From assembly GCA_025175895.1 (NCBI GenBank), contig CM045996.1:110907179-110971178 (forward strand): 64,000 nt of DNA, read 5' to 3'. A program made the position numbers and the translations under genes. A model generated the notes under the pieces. That model made no database searches and was not told the DNA's origin. It saw nothing but the letters and a program-made list of their open reading frames with translations. This stretch comes from Wurfbainia villosa. Lineage: Eukaryota; Streptophyta; Magnoliopsida; Zingiberales; Zingiberaceae. Below, in pieces: positions 7,740 to 17,929 of this stretch (position 1 is the stretch's first letter; each line of letters starts with the position of its first letter).

Positions 7740-9635
7740 ATGGGTTTAGGGTGTGCCAACCTTGATTGGATGGGTAGTTAACTCAACCATGATAAAGGTG
7801 GCATTTTAGGTTATTTTCAAGGTTATGGATACCTTGGAAATAGGGTTGAATTATTATCCTAAAAGTTTTTAGGATGTGCCAATGCACTTTTGAATTTAAG
7901 AAAAATCAATTAAATTGGCACAATTTAGGTTTAGAGGTTAGTGTGCCATTTTGGGTTTTGGCACACTAGGGAGATTAAGTTTAATATGGAAAAATATATC
8001 TAATTGTATCAAATGGCAATTAATATTAAAATTTAGGTATTACCATACCTATATATTTTATATGCCATGCCTTGATTGCCATATGCCATGTCATGACATC
8101 ATGTCTAGTTCTATGATTTTATATGTCATGTTCATGTTTAGGATTAAGGTTTCAAATGTCATGTGTTTTTAGATTTCATCTTATGCCATGACATCATGAT
8201 TATGAGCATATGCTTATTTATAACATTTCAAATGCCATAATCATTCATGCATTTAAGACAATTTGGTTGAAATTGAATTAAGGACTATGGCATGACTTGA
8301 AGTCCCATTCATAAGGGAATCAAGTAGGGTTGCCTTAGAAAAATGCATGAAACCCTAGTTTAGGGAGAACAAAACCCACATCTCACATACAATTGACATG
8401 TATGTGTATTTATACACTCTAGATACATGTGAGATGCTAGGATATGAGTTAAGTTTAAGGTGCATAGTTTTTACATCTAGATGAACTAAAACTCATCTTG
8501 TTTCATTTGTGGATCATTGGGAGAGCATGTGTACAAGTCATGTACATAGAGCCCAAGGAATATGATCCAAAATAAGGTTTTGAAAACATTTTAAAATCTT
8601 TTTGAAAAACCTTGGTGAAGTCTATCTTTTGATAGCAATCACCATTGATAGAGTTGATACAAAATAGGGCCAAAACATTGAAAATTTCAATGGTTTTGTG
8701 TTTTGTATCAAACTCACTATTTTATGGGTAAAATAATTTTCAAATATTTTTCACCCATTGTGTGTGTCATAAGTATTATACGTATGAATTTTCATGATTT
8801 TTTGAATTACGTATAATTATTTATGAATTTTCAAAATTCATTTCTGATAGCTGAAAATCGAGATTTTGATTATCGATCGGCTGCAATGTGGCGATCGGTG
8901 ATAGTGTGATCGTGATTCTTGTCAGAGTCATTGCCAGGTCTGATTTCGGGTTAACAAGGTTTGTTTAGCTTGTGTTCAGCTATGGAAAAGGTTCCTAATC
9001 ACTCCTAACCCTAGGATATGCTTTAGGAAGCATTATAAAGGGTGAAAATCTATTGGATATGGATTAGGAGTTGTGTTAGGTCAAAGTATCAAATTTAGGG
9101 TGAGTAAAAGTTCTATGTTGAACTTAGAACCTTAATTTTGATGGTTTAGAGTTCCTATTGGCTTAGGGGCTTCCCAAGGACATTGTTGGTGCAATGGTCA
9201 AGGGGGAGCAAGCCTTTAGGGGGAGTTATCCATCTTGGGATGATGGATGTGTTTCTCTTCTTGAAGGGGGAGAAGTTATTGGGAGAGTATCATCAATTGG
9301 GAAAATTGATGGGTTTTTGATACCCAATTTGGAAATTGGGAGAGAGTATAGGATTGTCTCTCTTGAGTGATATGTGAATTATCACTAGGAAGATGGTAGG
9401 CATCCTAGGTATTTATTTTTGGGTCAAGGGGGAGATTGTAAGATCTCATTGGGATATGAGACATTGACCTCCTTGGAGAGAAAACCTTTTTGATGTTAGT
9501 CAAAAAGGGGGAGAATGTTTGGGGGAGAACATTTGGAGAGTGTTTACCAATTTGGGATAATTGGTAAGGGATTTGAGTTAGTTGTCTAACTCAGATGATT
9601 TGTTTGGTTTTTGTCAAACATCAAAAAGGGGGAGA
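7740..9635 (+). other. X2 gene-free 3' internal region with polypurine cluster
   Basis: About 1.9 kb with no supported coding frame, yet recognisably conserved in X3 (25259-27111) and X4 (42035-43927), and in part in X1. Recurring landmarks are GGTGTGCCAACCTTGATTGG, TGGCACA motifs, ACTTGTACA and GGATCATATTCCTTGGGC. Seven GGGGGAG tracts lie at about 9200-9208, 9218-9225, 9264-9272, 9426-9435, 9502-9514, 9521-9527 and 9623-9635. The last of these abuts the 3' LTR and is the normal polypurine tract. TGTTGGTGCAAT at 9184-9195 repeats the first bases of the LTR. Confidence 0.75.
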
Positions 9636-9636
9636 T

Positions 9637-11234
9637 TGTTGGTGCAATCGGCCCAGGTCACGATTGACCAGACTCGAGTTTGACTCGAGTGATGTTTTGA
9701 TGTTTGACAAAGGGATTTGACAAAGTGGTTTGGCATTGATGTTTGACATTAATGTCGGTTAATATGTTGAGGAGATTGTTGGAGCAATCGACCCGGGTCA
9801 TGTTTGACCGGACTCGAGTTTGACTCGAGGAAGACCTTGATGGTTGACTGGGGTTGACCATGTGATTATGGGAAAGTCCAAGCATGGGTCTTGGCAAGGT
9901 AAAGTCTAAGTCATGGGTACTTGGCATGGAAAGTCCAAGTGGGACACTTGGCATTTGGTAAAGTCCAAATCTTGAGTACTTGGTACGAAAAGTCCAAGTG
10001 GGACACTTGGCGCATGGAAAGTCCAAGTCATGGGTACTTGGCATTTGGGAAAGTCCAAGTCTTGAGTACTTGGCATGAGAAGTCCAAGCATGGGTCTTGA
10101 CAAATGAGAAGTCCAAGCATGGGTCTTGGCAAATGGAAAGTCCAAGCATGGGTCTTGGCATGGAAAGTCCAACATGGGTTGGCAAGGGAAAGTCCAAGCT
10201 TGAGTCTTGGCATTTGGAAGTCCAAGGGGATTGATTTTGGCAGCGTAAAGTCCAAGCGGAGTCTTGGCGGCGTAAGTCCAATGTGCCTTGGCGGTGTAGA
10301 CACCGTTAGCATAACATAGCCGAGGGAAGCACCTGGAGGCTAGCGCGATGGATGAACAAATCATGGATGACTTGGAGGGATCCGAGAGACATGAGGCTGA
10401 TGGAGGTGGCTAGAAGGCTTAGGTCTAGGCTAAGGGTGGTCTAGCAAGTATGGGGGCACCATACTTGGGTCAAAACCTCATCTTGATGTCTGGCCGCATG
10501 GCCAAGAGCCGGCGATCGATTGCTAGTTCGGCAGCGAGCACGCGAGAATGCTCTAGTGGCCGTCCAGCGATCGACTACGCGACCGGCGATCGATCGCCAA
10601 TGTTGGCGATCGATCGCCAAGAGATCCGTTGGAGTTTTTCCAGCGTGGATCGAGCCGTTGTCTCACGACAACAGTGGCATCAGTCGACTGGTGACTTATG
10701 GCAGTCGACTAATGGGCGGAAATCTAGGTCGCGCGCAAGGATAAAAGGAGCTCGACGGGAGGGTTTTTGCAACCGATTTTCTTGGACGTTTTGAAGCGAT
10801 TTGCTGCTGCAAATCAGGGTTTTCAAGTGCTAGTCCAAGGCAATCAACAAGCAAGCTTCTAAAGAGTTTTTGTAAAGTGTTCTTTACTTCTCTTGTTGTA
10901 TTTCTTCTTATATTTGCTTGTTGTATTTAGATTATTGTTGTAATCTTATTGTAAGAGGTTTCTCCACCTTCGACTTGTGTCGAGAAGGAGTATTTGTGAT
11001 TAGTGAATGCGTGTGCATCACTAGGGCTCTTTAGAGCTCGATCCGTGGAGTAGGAACCGTTCGGTTCCGAACCACGCTATATCGTGCGTGTTGTGATTGT
11101 ATCTTGTGTTTGTATTTGTTATTGTTTATTTCGCTGCGTACTAACAAGATTGTAGACAAGCAACGCGAACGATTTCCATCTACGTACGAATTCAACGCTA
11201 TTCACCCCCCTCTAGCGGCGTCAAATCTCCAACA
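9637..11234 (+). repeat. X2 3' LTR (1598 bp)
   Basis: Near-identical to 4325-5878. The inverted-repeat array spans 9878-10291 and has one unit more than the 5' copy. The inverted repeat GTTGTCTCACGACAAC is perfect at 10657-10672 and the TATA-like ATAAAAGG begins at 10741. It ends CCAACA, followed by the TSD ATGAT. Confidence 0.92.
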
Positions 11235-11692
11235 ATGATGTCATGGCATAAAGATAGACCTAATATAAACATGACATAATTAAACTAATCATTATCATGA
11301 CATTTTATATGATCAAATAAAATATGATGTCATAACATGGCCTATGACAAATAAAATATGACATATAAATAATACAAAGGTTTAAACATACCTAAGTTTT
11401 AAACCTAATCGTCATTTTCTAGATTTAACCCCATTTTGCCATAATAAACCAAGTCTCCCAAATATGCTAAAAATCCAAAAATGGCAGACTAATGACCCTT
11501 AACTTAATTGTGCCAATTTTGATCAATTTTTTAGCTTCCATAAAATTCATTGGCACATCCTAAAATCTTTTAGGACATAATTCAACCTCATTTCCAAGGA
11601 ATCTCAAAAACTTGAAAATGTCCTAAAGTGTCACCTTTGCCATGGTTATGTTAACTACCTATCCATTCATGGTTGGCACACCCTAAACCCAT
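11235..11692 (-). repeat. X1 3' internal region, proximal piece
   Basis: Resumes X1 after X2. On the minus strand it starts right after the X1 gag stop and aligns with the conserved gene-free region of the other X copies (TGGCACACCCTAAACCCAT, CCATGGTTATGTTAACTACC). Confidence 0.8.
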
Positions 11693-13375
11693 CTAGCGTG
11701 AGGGTATCACGCTCCTAGGAACCCAATAGCTATTGGAGCTCCTTGGATTTACTAGGTACTCACTAGGGATATCTTTCCTTAGTACCTTTCTAATGACCCT
11801 CCTAGGCTTGGAAGCCTTGGTCATTTTGATCTTGTCAAGGTTAACCCTAGGGATTCCTTCCCTTGTAACCTTGTTAGCAGCTTTCCTAGGTTTCATTGAA
11901 ACCTTAGCCACTAGACACTTACCATGGTCAACTCTAGGGATGACTTCCCTTGTGACCTTGGTTTTCCTAGACCTAGTACTAGTTCCATAATTAAATGAAA
12001 CATTATGGTAGGATGGCATGGCTTCCTCGGATTTAGGCTTGTGACCCAAACCTTACCTATCCTTGGAAGGCTCTTGCCTCCTAACTCCTACACTTTGACC
12101 ATAAGATCCCTGAATTGAATTTTTCATCTTATAAAGGGTCTTTTCTAATTTTTCAAGACTTGACCTCAAAGCTTGATTTTCAATTTCTAAAATCTCAAGT
12201 TTTGATTTTTCATTGACTCTTGAGATATTCTTCTTCCTAGGCATATGTCTAGTCCATTTAGGGTTGATGCTTAGGTTATTCTCTGTCTTCCTAATGGTTT
12301 CCTTAGATAGAATATTTCTAGGATTTTTGGTTCTAGATTTGTCCTTGGATCTAATCTCATAACTCTTAGCACTTAAACAATAAAATCTATTTCTAGTGTG
12401 CTTTTCATGAAGAATAGCAAGTGCATTAAAATTATGAGCATGATTTCTAACATTACGTAAAGGAAGAGCATTATTTAAATTTACCTTAGGGTTTGCCTTA
12501 GCTCCCCCTACATTTGAACTGTCTCCTTTGCCCTTCCGAGGGTGACTCCCCCTAGGATATTGGCTCAGATAATGTCCCTATTTGTTGCACTTAAAGCATA
12601 CTATATGCTCCTTGCTCTTATGTGTTGGGGCACCAGCCTCCTTTGACTTTTGCTTCGCCTTCAGTGTCGGTTGAACTTTCTTGACTCTTTTTGGACACTT
12701 GCTCTTGTAGTATCCTACTTCCCTATACTCAAAGCATATGATGTGATTTTTTATTCTTAATGACTATGCTTGAGTTACCTTCCATGGTAGGGGAGTTTTT
12801 GATTTCTTCTTCATTTCTCCCGGAGGTAGATGCTTCTTCTTGTTCTTGCTCCGGGTTAGAAGATTGCCTCTCCTCCTCCTCAATCCTAGAGGTGGAGGCT
12901 TCTTCAACTTTCTCTTCCAATCCGGATGTTGAACATCTCTCAACTTCCGAATCCTCAAACTCTTGGGATGATGATGCACATTCTTCTTGAGCTTGAGAGG
13001 ATGAGCACTCCTTTTCTTCTTTTCCTTGTATCAATTCAGGATTTTCGTGGAACTTGACCAACTTGTTACACAACTCCTTAGCATCCCTATAACCTCCTAA
13101 TATAAACAAAATATCATTAGGTATCAAATTTAATAATATTTTTGTTACATTAACGGTTGTCTCGAATTTTTACTGTTGCTCCTCGGTCCACCTCTTCATC
13201 TGAGAATTTCTCCCTTCTTGTCCCTCAGAGCATCGAACCATATAATCACAACAAATCAATTTTCTATATTGGACATTAGGAAATACTCCATCCTACCTTT
13301 CCAATATGTGAATTCTTCGTGGTCGAAGGCGGGTGGAATTGTTATTTCATCGCCCAATCTCTCATTGAGCTCCAT
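11693..13375 (-). pseudogene. X1 gag-like gene, heavily decayed
   Basis: Read on the minus strand from ATG 13375 (MELNERLGDE). An N-terminal copia-type gag fragment (FTYWKGRMEYFL) is followed by the acidic linker (12729-13127, SSSQAQEECASSS and EEASTSRIEEEE). Decayed zinc-knuckle codons lie near 12550-12740 and the coiled coil at 12053-12244 (EIENQALRSSLEKLEKTL). The basic tail at 11693-12049 has EVIPRVD, EGIPRVN and WVPRSVIPSR before the stop. Several stops and frameshifts interrupt it. The end of the reading frame is the same as in X2-X4, which dates the gag-only layout to before these copies split. Confidence 0.8.
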
Positions 13376-13437
13376 TTTCTCATTCTCCTCTAGCGCATTT
13401 GATCCTTGGCGGTTAGTCCAAATGAAGGGCCTATAAG

Positions 13438-13449
13438 GCTCTGACACCA
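13438..13449 (-). other. X1 primer-binding site
   Basis: The minus strand reads TGGTGTCAGAGC, one base from the initiator tRNA-Met site, next to the LTR end at 13452. Confidence 0.75.
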
Positions 13450-13451
13450 CT

Positions 13452-13534
13452 TGTAAGACCGTTGGCATCGCTAGAGGGGGGGTGAATAGCAATTCGTTGA
13501 TTTCTTCACTTGGATTCGTCGTGCTTATCTACAA
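13452..13534 (-). repeat. X1 5' LTR, piece adjoining the primer-binding site
   Basis: Plus-strand reading TGTAAGACC...CTAGAGGGGGGGTGAATAGC matches the same LTR end in X3 and X4. It is cut at TACAA (13530-13534), the TSD of C2, and continues at 53333. Confidence 0.85.
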
Positions 13535-14329
13535 TGTTAATAATATATGAGAGGTGTTCTAAGGCAATCGCCTTATGGTTGTACCATTTATTTCATAAAT
13601 GAAGATTCACTATTTGAGTATATATGTTTTCATGTATTTAATTAGATCTTAAACTCATTTACTGAATGTCCATAATATAATTCATAGCATGAGAGAATTT
13701 ATGATTGGATCACAACTAGTGAGTATATCTACATGTGTAATTGTGATGTATTCGAATTATCCCTAGTCGATGAGTTGATGGATTTGGACACCATCAATTC
13801 TGTCAAGACTAGCATGAGGTATACTCTTTGGTGTATTCAAGCAGTTGATTCTCACTGGTTGGAGACATTGTGATGTCCGGAGTTAATCGTGGATTCTAGT
13901 TATGGTAACTAGTTCATTGGAGTGACCAGCTGTAAGACTTCATATGGTTCTCTGCATATATGGATATGTCAATGAAGTTCTTACTACAGCTTAAGTGCGA
14001 TGTTCCTTTGACTTGTGGTATTCAAGTCATCTTGGTCATGGAGACTTATGCTTTGACGTCTTAAGCAAGCATCTTTAAGGAGATGTGGACCCGAGATGAT
14101 TGGGTATAAGTCGAAATGCCCGAAGGTGTTTGAATAGCCTATAAAGGATTCATCACTCCTTGCGAGGAGATGTATACCCTTGGCCTCTCGTCAGATTGCT
14201 ACTAAAGTCTTTGGCTAAAGCATTACATGTTTAGAGTAAGATACTCTAGGATACATGTGCAGTAACTAGAATCTGTAGGACGAGGAAATGATACTTGGGC
14301 TAGGTGTGATGTAGTCACCTAGTGGGGAC
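13535..14329 (+). repeat. C2 5' LTR, first piece
   Basis: Starts TGTTAATAATATATGAGAGG and matches the start of the C2 3' LTR at 51087 and the reverse complement of the C1 LTRs. It stops at GGGAC, where X3 begins. Confidence 0.9.
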
Positions 14330-15691
14330 TGTTGAGGATTCGGTGCCCGCTAGAGGGTGGGTGAATAGTGTGTTTCGATGCTTCAATGCAATTTGATCGC
14401 GTTCATCTCTACAATACTTGTTAACATAGTGGAATATATAATAACAAAAATAAATACAACACAAGAACAAGAGACACAATCATGCAAACACAATACAAGA
14501 ATATAACGTGGTTCGGAACCGAATGGTTCCTACTCCACGGATCAAGCTCTAAAGAGATCTAGCGATGCCACAAACACCACTAAACAATAAACTCTTTCTC
14601 GGAAACAATCCGGAGATGGAGAAACCTCGTACAATAGCTCTTACAATAGTAAGAAACAAATACAAGCAAGATACAAATGAAATACACAACAAGTAAAGAA
14701 AACAACACTTTACAATTACTCTTTTGATTGCTTGTTTAATGGTTGCTTGAAATGTACTTGGAAACCCTGATTTACAATAGCAAATCGCCCCAAAACTCCT
14801 CAAGAATCGGTTTCAAAATCCTCCTCCATAAGCTTCCTTTATATCTGCTGCCTGGGCAGGATTTTGCCTATTAGTCGACTTATCGGGACCATCAGTCGAC
14901 TGATGACACTGTTGCTGTGAGACAACGGTGCAATCCACGCTGGAAAAATCCAACGGATAGGACATCAGTCGACTGATCATGTCCATCAGTCGACTGATCG
15001 AGCCTTCACTCGACTGCTAACCTCAGCAGTCGAGTCTGACTCCATTCTGTGCCCAAAATACCGAGCATCAGTCGACTGATCACAAGATTAGTTGACTGCT
15101 TGGTCCAGCAGTCGACTGCCCACCTCTGGCAGTCGACTGCTAGGCCACTCTTCGCAGTTAAACCCTAGTTGACTCGCATCAGTCGACTGATACACCTCAA
15201 ACATGAGGTTTAACCCAAGTATAGCCCCCATACTTGCTAGACCACCCGTAGCCTAGACCTAAGCCTTCTAGCCGCCTCCGTCAGCCTCGCGCCTATCGGA
15301 TCCCTCCAAGTCATCCATGACTTGTTCATCCATACACTAGCCTTCAGGTGCTTCCATCGGCTATGTTATGCTAACGGTGTCTACACTGCCAAGACACATT
15401 GGACTTACACTGCCAAGACTCTGCTTGGACTTTACGCCGCAAACCATTGGACTTATGCTACCAAGACTTCACCCTTAGACTTTACGCTGCCAATATCAAA
15501 CCCCTTGGACTTTCCAAATGCCAAGTACTCATGACTTGGACTTTCACCGCTAAGACTACACCCTTGGACTTATGTGACCAAGACTACACCCTTGGACATT
15601 CCAAATGCCAAGACTCAAGCTTGGACTTTCCCTTGTCAATCCATATTGGACTTTCCATGCTAAGACCTATGCTTGGACTTTTCATGCTATG
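14330..15691 (-). repeat. X3 3' LTR, first piece
   Basis: Matches 28903 onward. At 14872-15192 it holds seven perfect CAGTCGACTG palindromes and several degenerate ones. At about 15385-15691 it holds the CCAAG...CTTGG array, which is cut by C1 at CTATG. Confidence 0.88.
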
Positions 15692-17910
15692 TGTTGGGTT
15701 TCCGGCACCGCGGCGTGTGTGTGTTCGATCATGTTTCGCAAACATGAGCACAGCGGAAGCAATTAAAAATAATAAATACTCCTATTTATTACAACACACA
15801 CAACACACGCATGCATATTACAACAAGTGTAGACATAACCGTAAATTAAAATTTGTAATAAAAGGAAATTTATCTACGTTATACCTTTCGTATGACGTGT
15901 AGCGGGAACGACATCAACCGGAACGATCCTCGCTAGAATCGTCTCTATCCGTATCCACGCCGAGTTCCTCAGGATGACTTCGCTAAGCCACGAGCTTCGT
16001 CTTCGTACGGGTTACTAGCCTCGTGTTGAAGACGACGTGATCGAGAGATGATCACGATCCGAATCCAAATTCGGATCCTAATATGAGTTCTCAAAACTCG
16101 CTTCTCCGGAGAGGTATTCGTCAACCAATTGACGAATCCTTCGTCCTCCACCTCAGAGGATTACCGGAGATCGAATCCCCGGTAAGTTAGCCACTGTCGG
16201 AGCTCTAACCGTCGTCCAAACGACGCTCCGACGAGAGGAGAACAAGCTGTCCAGAAAACTGGACAGCTTTGGTGGAGGTGATAGGCGCCGGCCAACCAAG
16301 GGAGATAGAGCTCACCTTGATGCCAAACTTGAAGGAGATCACCGGAGCACTAACCGGCAGCAGCTCGACGCCTGCGAGGGGGAAGGAATCAGCCTTCTAG
16401 ACGCCGGTTGGAGCCTCAAGGTGGGCGGCGGCAAGGAGGAGGAGAGTTAGCTCCGAATTTCTCCAATGAGAGGTGGGAGGCAACTTAGGGTTGTGGATTT
16501 TGGATTAGGGTTTAACAATCCCTTAAGCCCTCTTTTATAGAGAACTAATTCTCTTAATGGTTAATGGATCATATCCATAAATCCCGTTAACCCGCTCCAT
16601 TAGGATAAGTTAAAATAAACCAAACCATGATGGTTTATTTTAAGTTAAAACGAACCGAACCAACTTTTGGTTCATTCGTTTAAAATAAACCAAACCCTTT
16701 GGTTTATTCTTATCCATTGGATTAGAACCAAACCATTTTGGTCCATCCATTACGTCTTCATAAGACGCAGCCCATCCACGCTTCCATTGCGACTGAAACG
16801 ATTTCATGCTCGATTTATGTTTGGTCCAACCAAACCTAGTTTCTCTCGGTCTAAGAATCCAATTCTCAAGCTCGTTTTAAATCCTTTGGATTACACTCGT
16901 TGTGCGTGTGACCAAATAGGTTCTCGGTTTATGTTGGCCGTCTATAATTAACCATTAATTATAGAATGATCATGAGTGGCACCTAGTAGTACATCATGAT
17001 CCCCAATTAACCGAAAAGATCAACGGTTGATCGAACTATTTGAAACCCTTCAGAGCTCGAATGAATCGCTGCCCATTCCTTCACTCATCTTATACCCACT
17101 TGGTTCGTGACATGGTCTATTGTGTCATCCCACTAGGTCGACTACGTCACACCTAGCCCAAGTATCATTTCCTCGTCCTACGGATTCTAGTTACTCCACA
17201 TGTATCGAAGAGTACTTTACTCTAAACATGTAATGCTTTGGCCAAAGACTTCAGTAACAATCCGACGAGAGGCCATGGGTATACATCTCCTCGCAAGGAG
17301 TGGTGAATCCTTTATAGGCTATTCAAACACCTTCGATCACTTTGACTTATACCCAATCATCCCGGGTCCACATCTCCTCGGAGATGTTTGCTTAAGATGT
17401 CAAAGCATAAGTCTCCATGATCAAGATGACTTGAATACCGCAAGTCAAAGGAACATCGCACTTAAGCCACAGTAAGAACTTCATTGACATATCTATATAT
17501 GCAGAGAACCATATGAAGTCTTACTACTGGTCACTCCAATGAACTAGTTACCATAACTAGCATCCACGATTAACTCGGACATCACTATGTCTCACCGGTG
17601 AGAATCACCGCTTGGATACACCAAGGAGTATACCTCGAGTCGATGTAATTGATGGTGTCCAAATCCATCAATTCATCGACTAGGGATAATTCCGATACAT
17701 CACAATTACACATGTAGAGATACTCACTAGTTGTGATCCAATCACAAATTCTCTCATGCTGTGAATCGTATCATGGACATTCAGTAAATGAGTTTAAGAT
17801 CCAATCAAATACATTAAACATGTATACTCAAATAGTGAATCTTCATTTATCATATAAATGGTTCATACATAAGGCGATTGCCTTAGGACATCTCTCATAT
17901 ATTACTAACA
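15692..17910 (-). repeat. C1 3' LTR (2219 bp)
   Basis: Contains a minus-strand TATAAAA at 16533-16539. Downstream of it in transcription is a perfect 11-bp stem (16244-16254 with 16259-16269, a four-base loop). Confidence 0.92.
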
Positions 17911-17925
17911 GACTCCCACTTGGCC
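17911..17925 (-). other. C1 polypurine tract
   Basis: The minus strand reads GGCCAAGTGGGAGTC immediately before the 3' LTR. C2 has the same tract at 51071-51085. Confidence 0.85.
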
Positions 17926-17929
17926 TAAT

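Larger units (their letters stand above)
4325..11234 (+). mobile_element. LTR retrotransposon X2, gag-only, plus strand
   Basis: A full-length element of 6.9 kb with two LTRs (4325-5878 and 9637-11234), a primer-binding site, one gag-like gene, a gene-free 3' region and a polypurine tract. The 5-bp TSD is ATGAT (4320-4324 and 11235-11239). The LTRs start TGTTGGTGC and end CCAACA and are nearly identical by eye, so insertion was fairly recent. No protease, integrase, RT or RNase H motif occurs between gag and the 3' LTR. Movement would need enzymes from another element. Confidence 0.92.
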
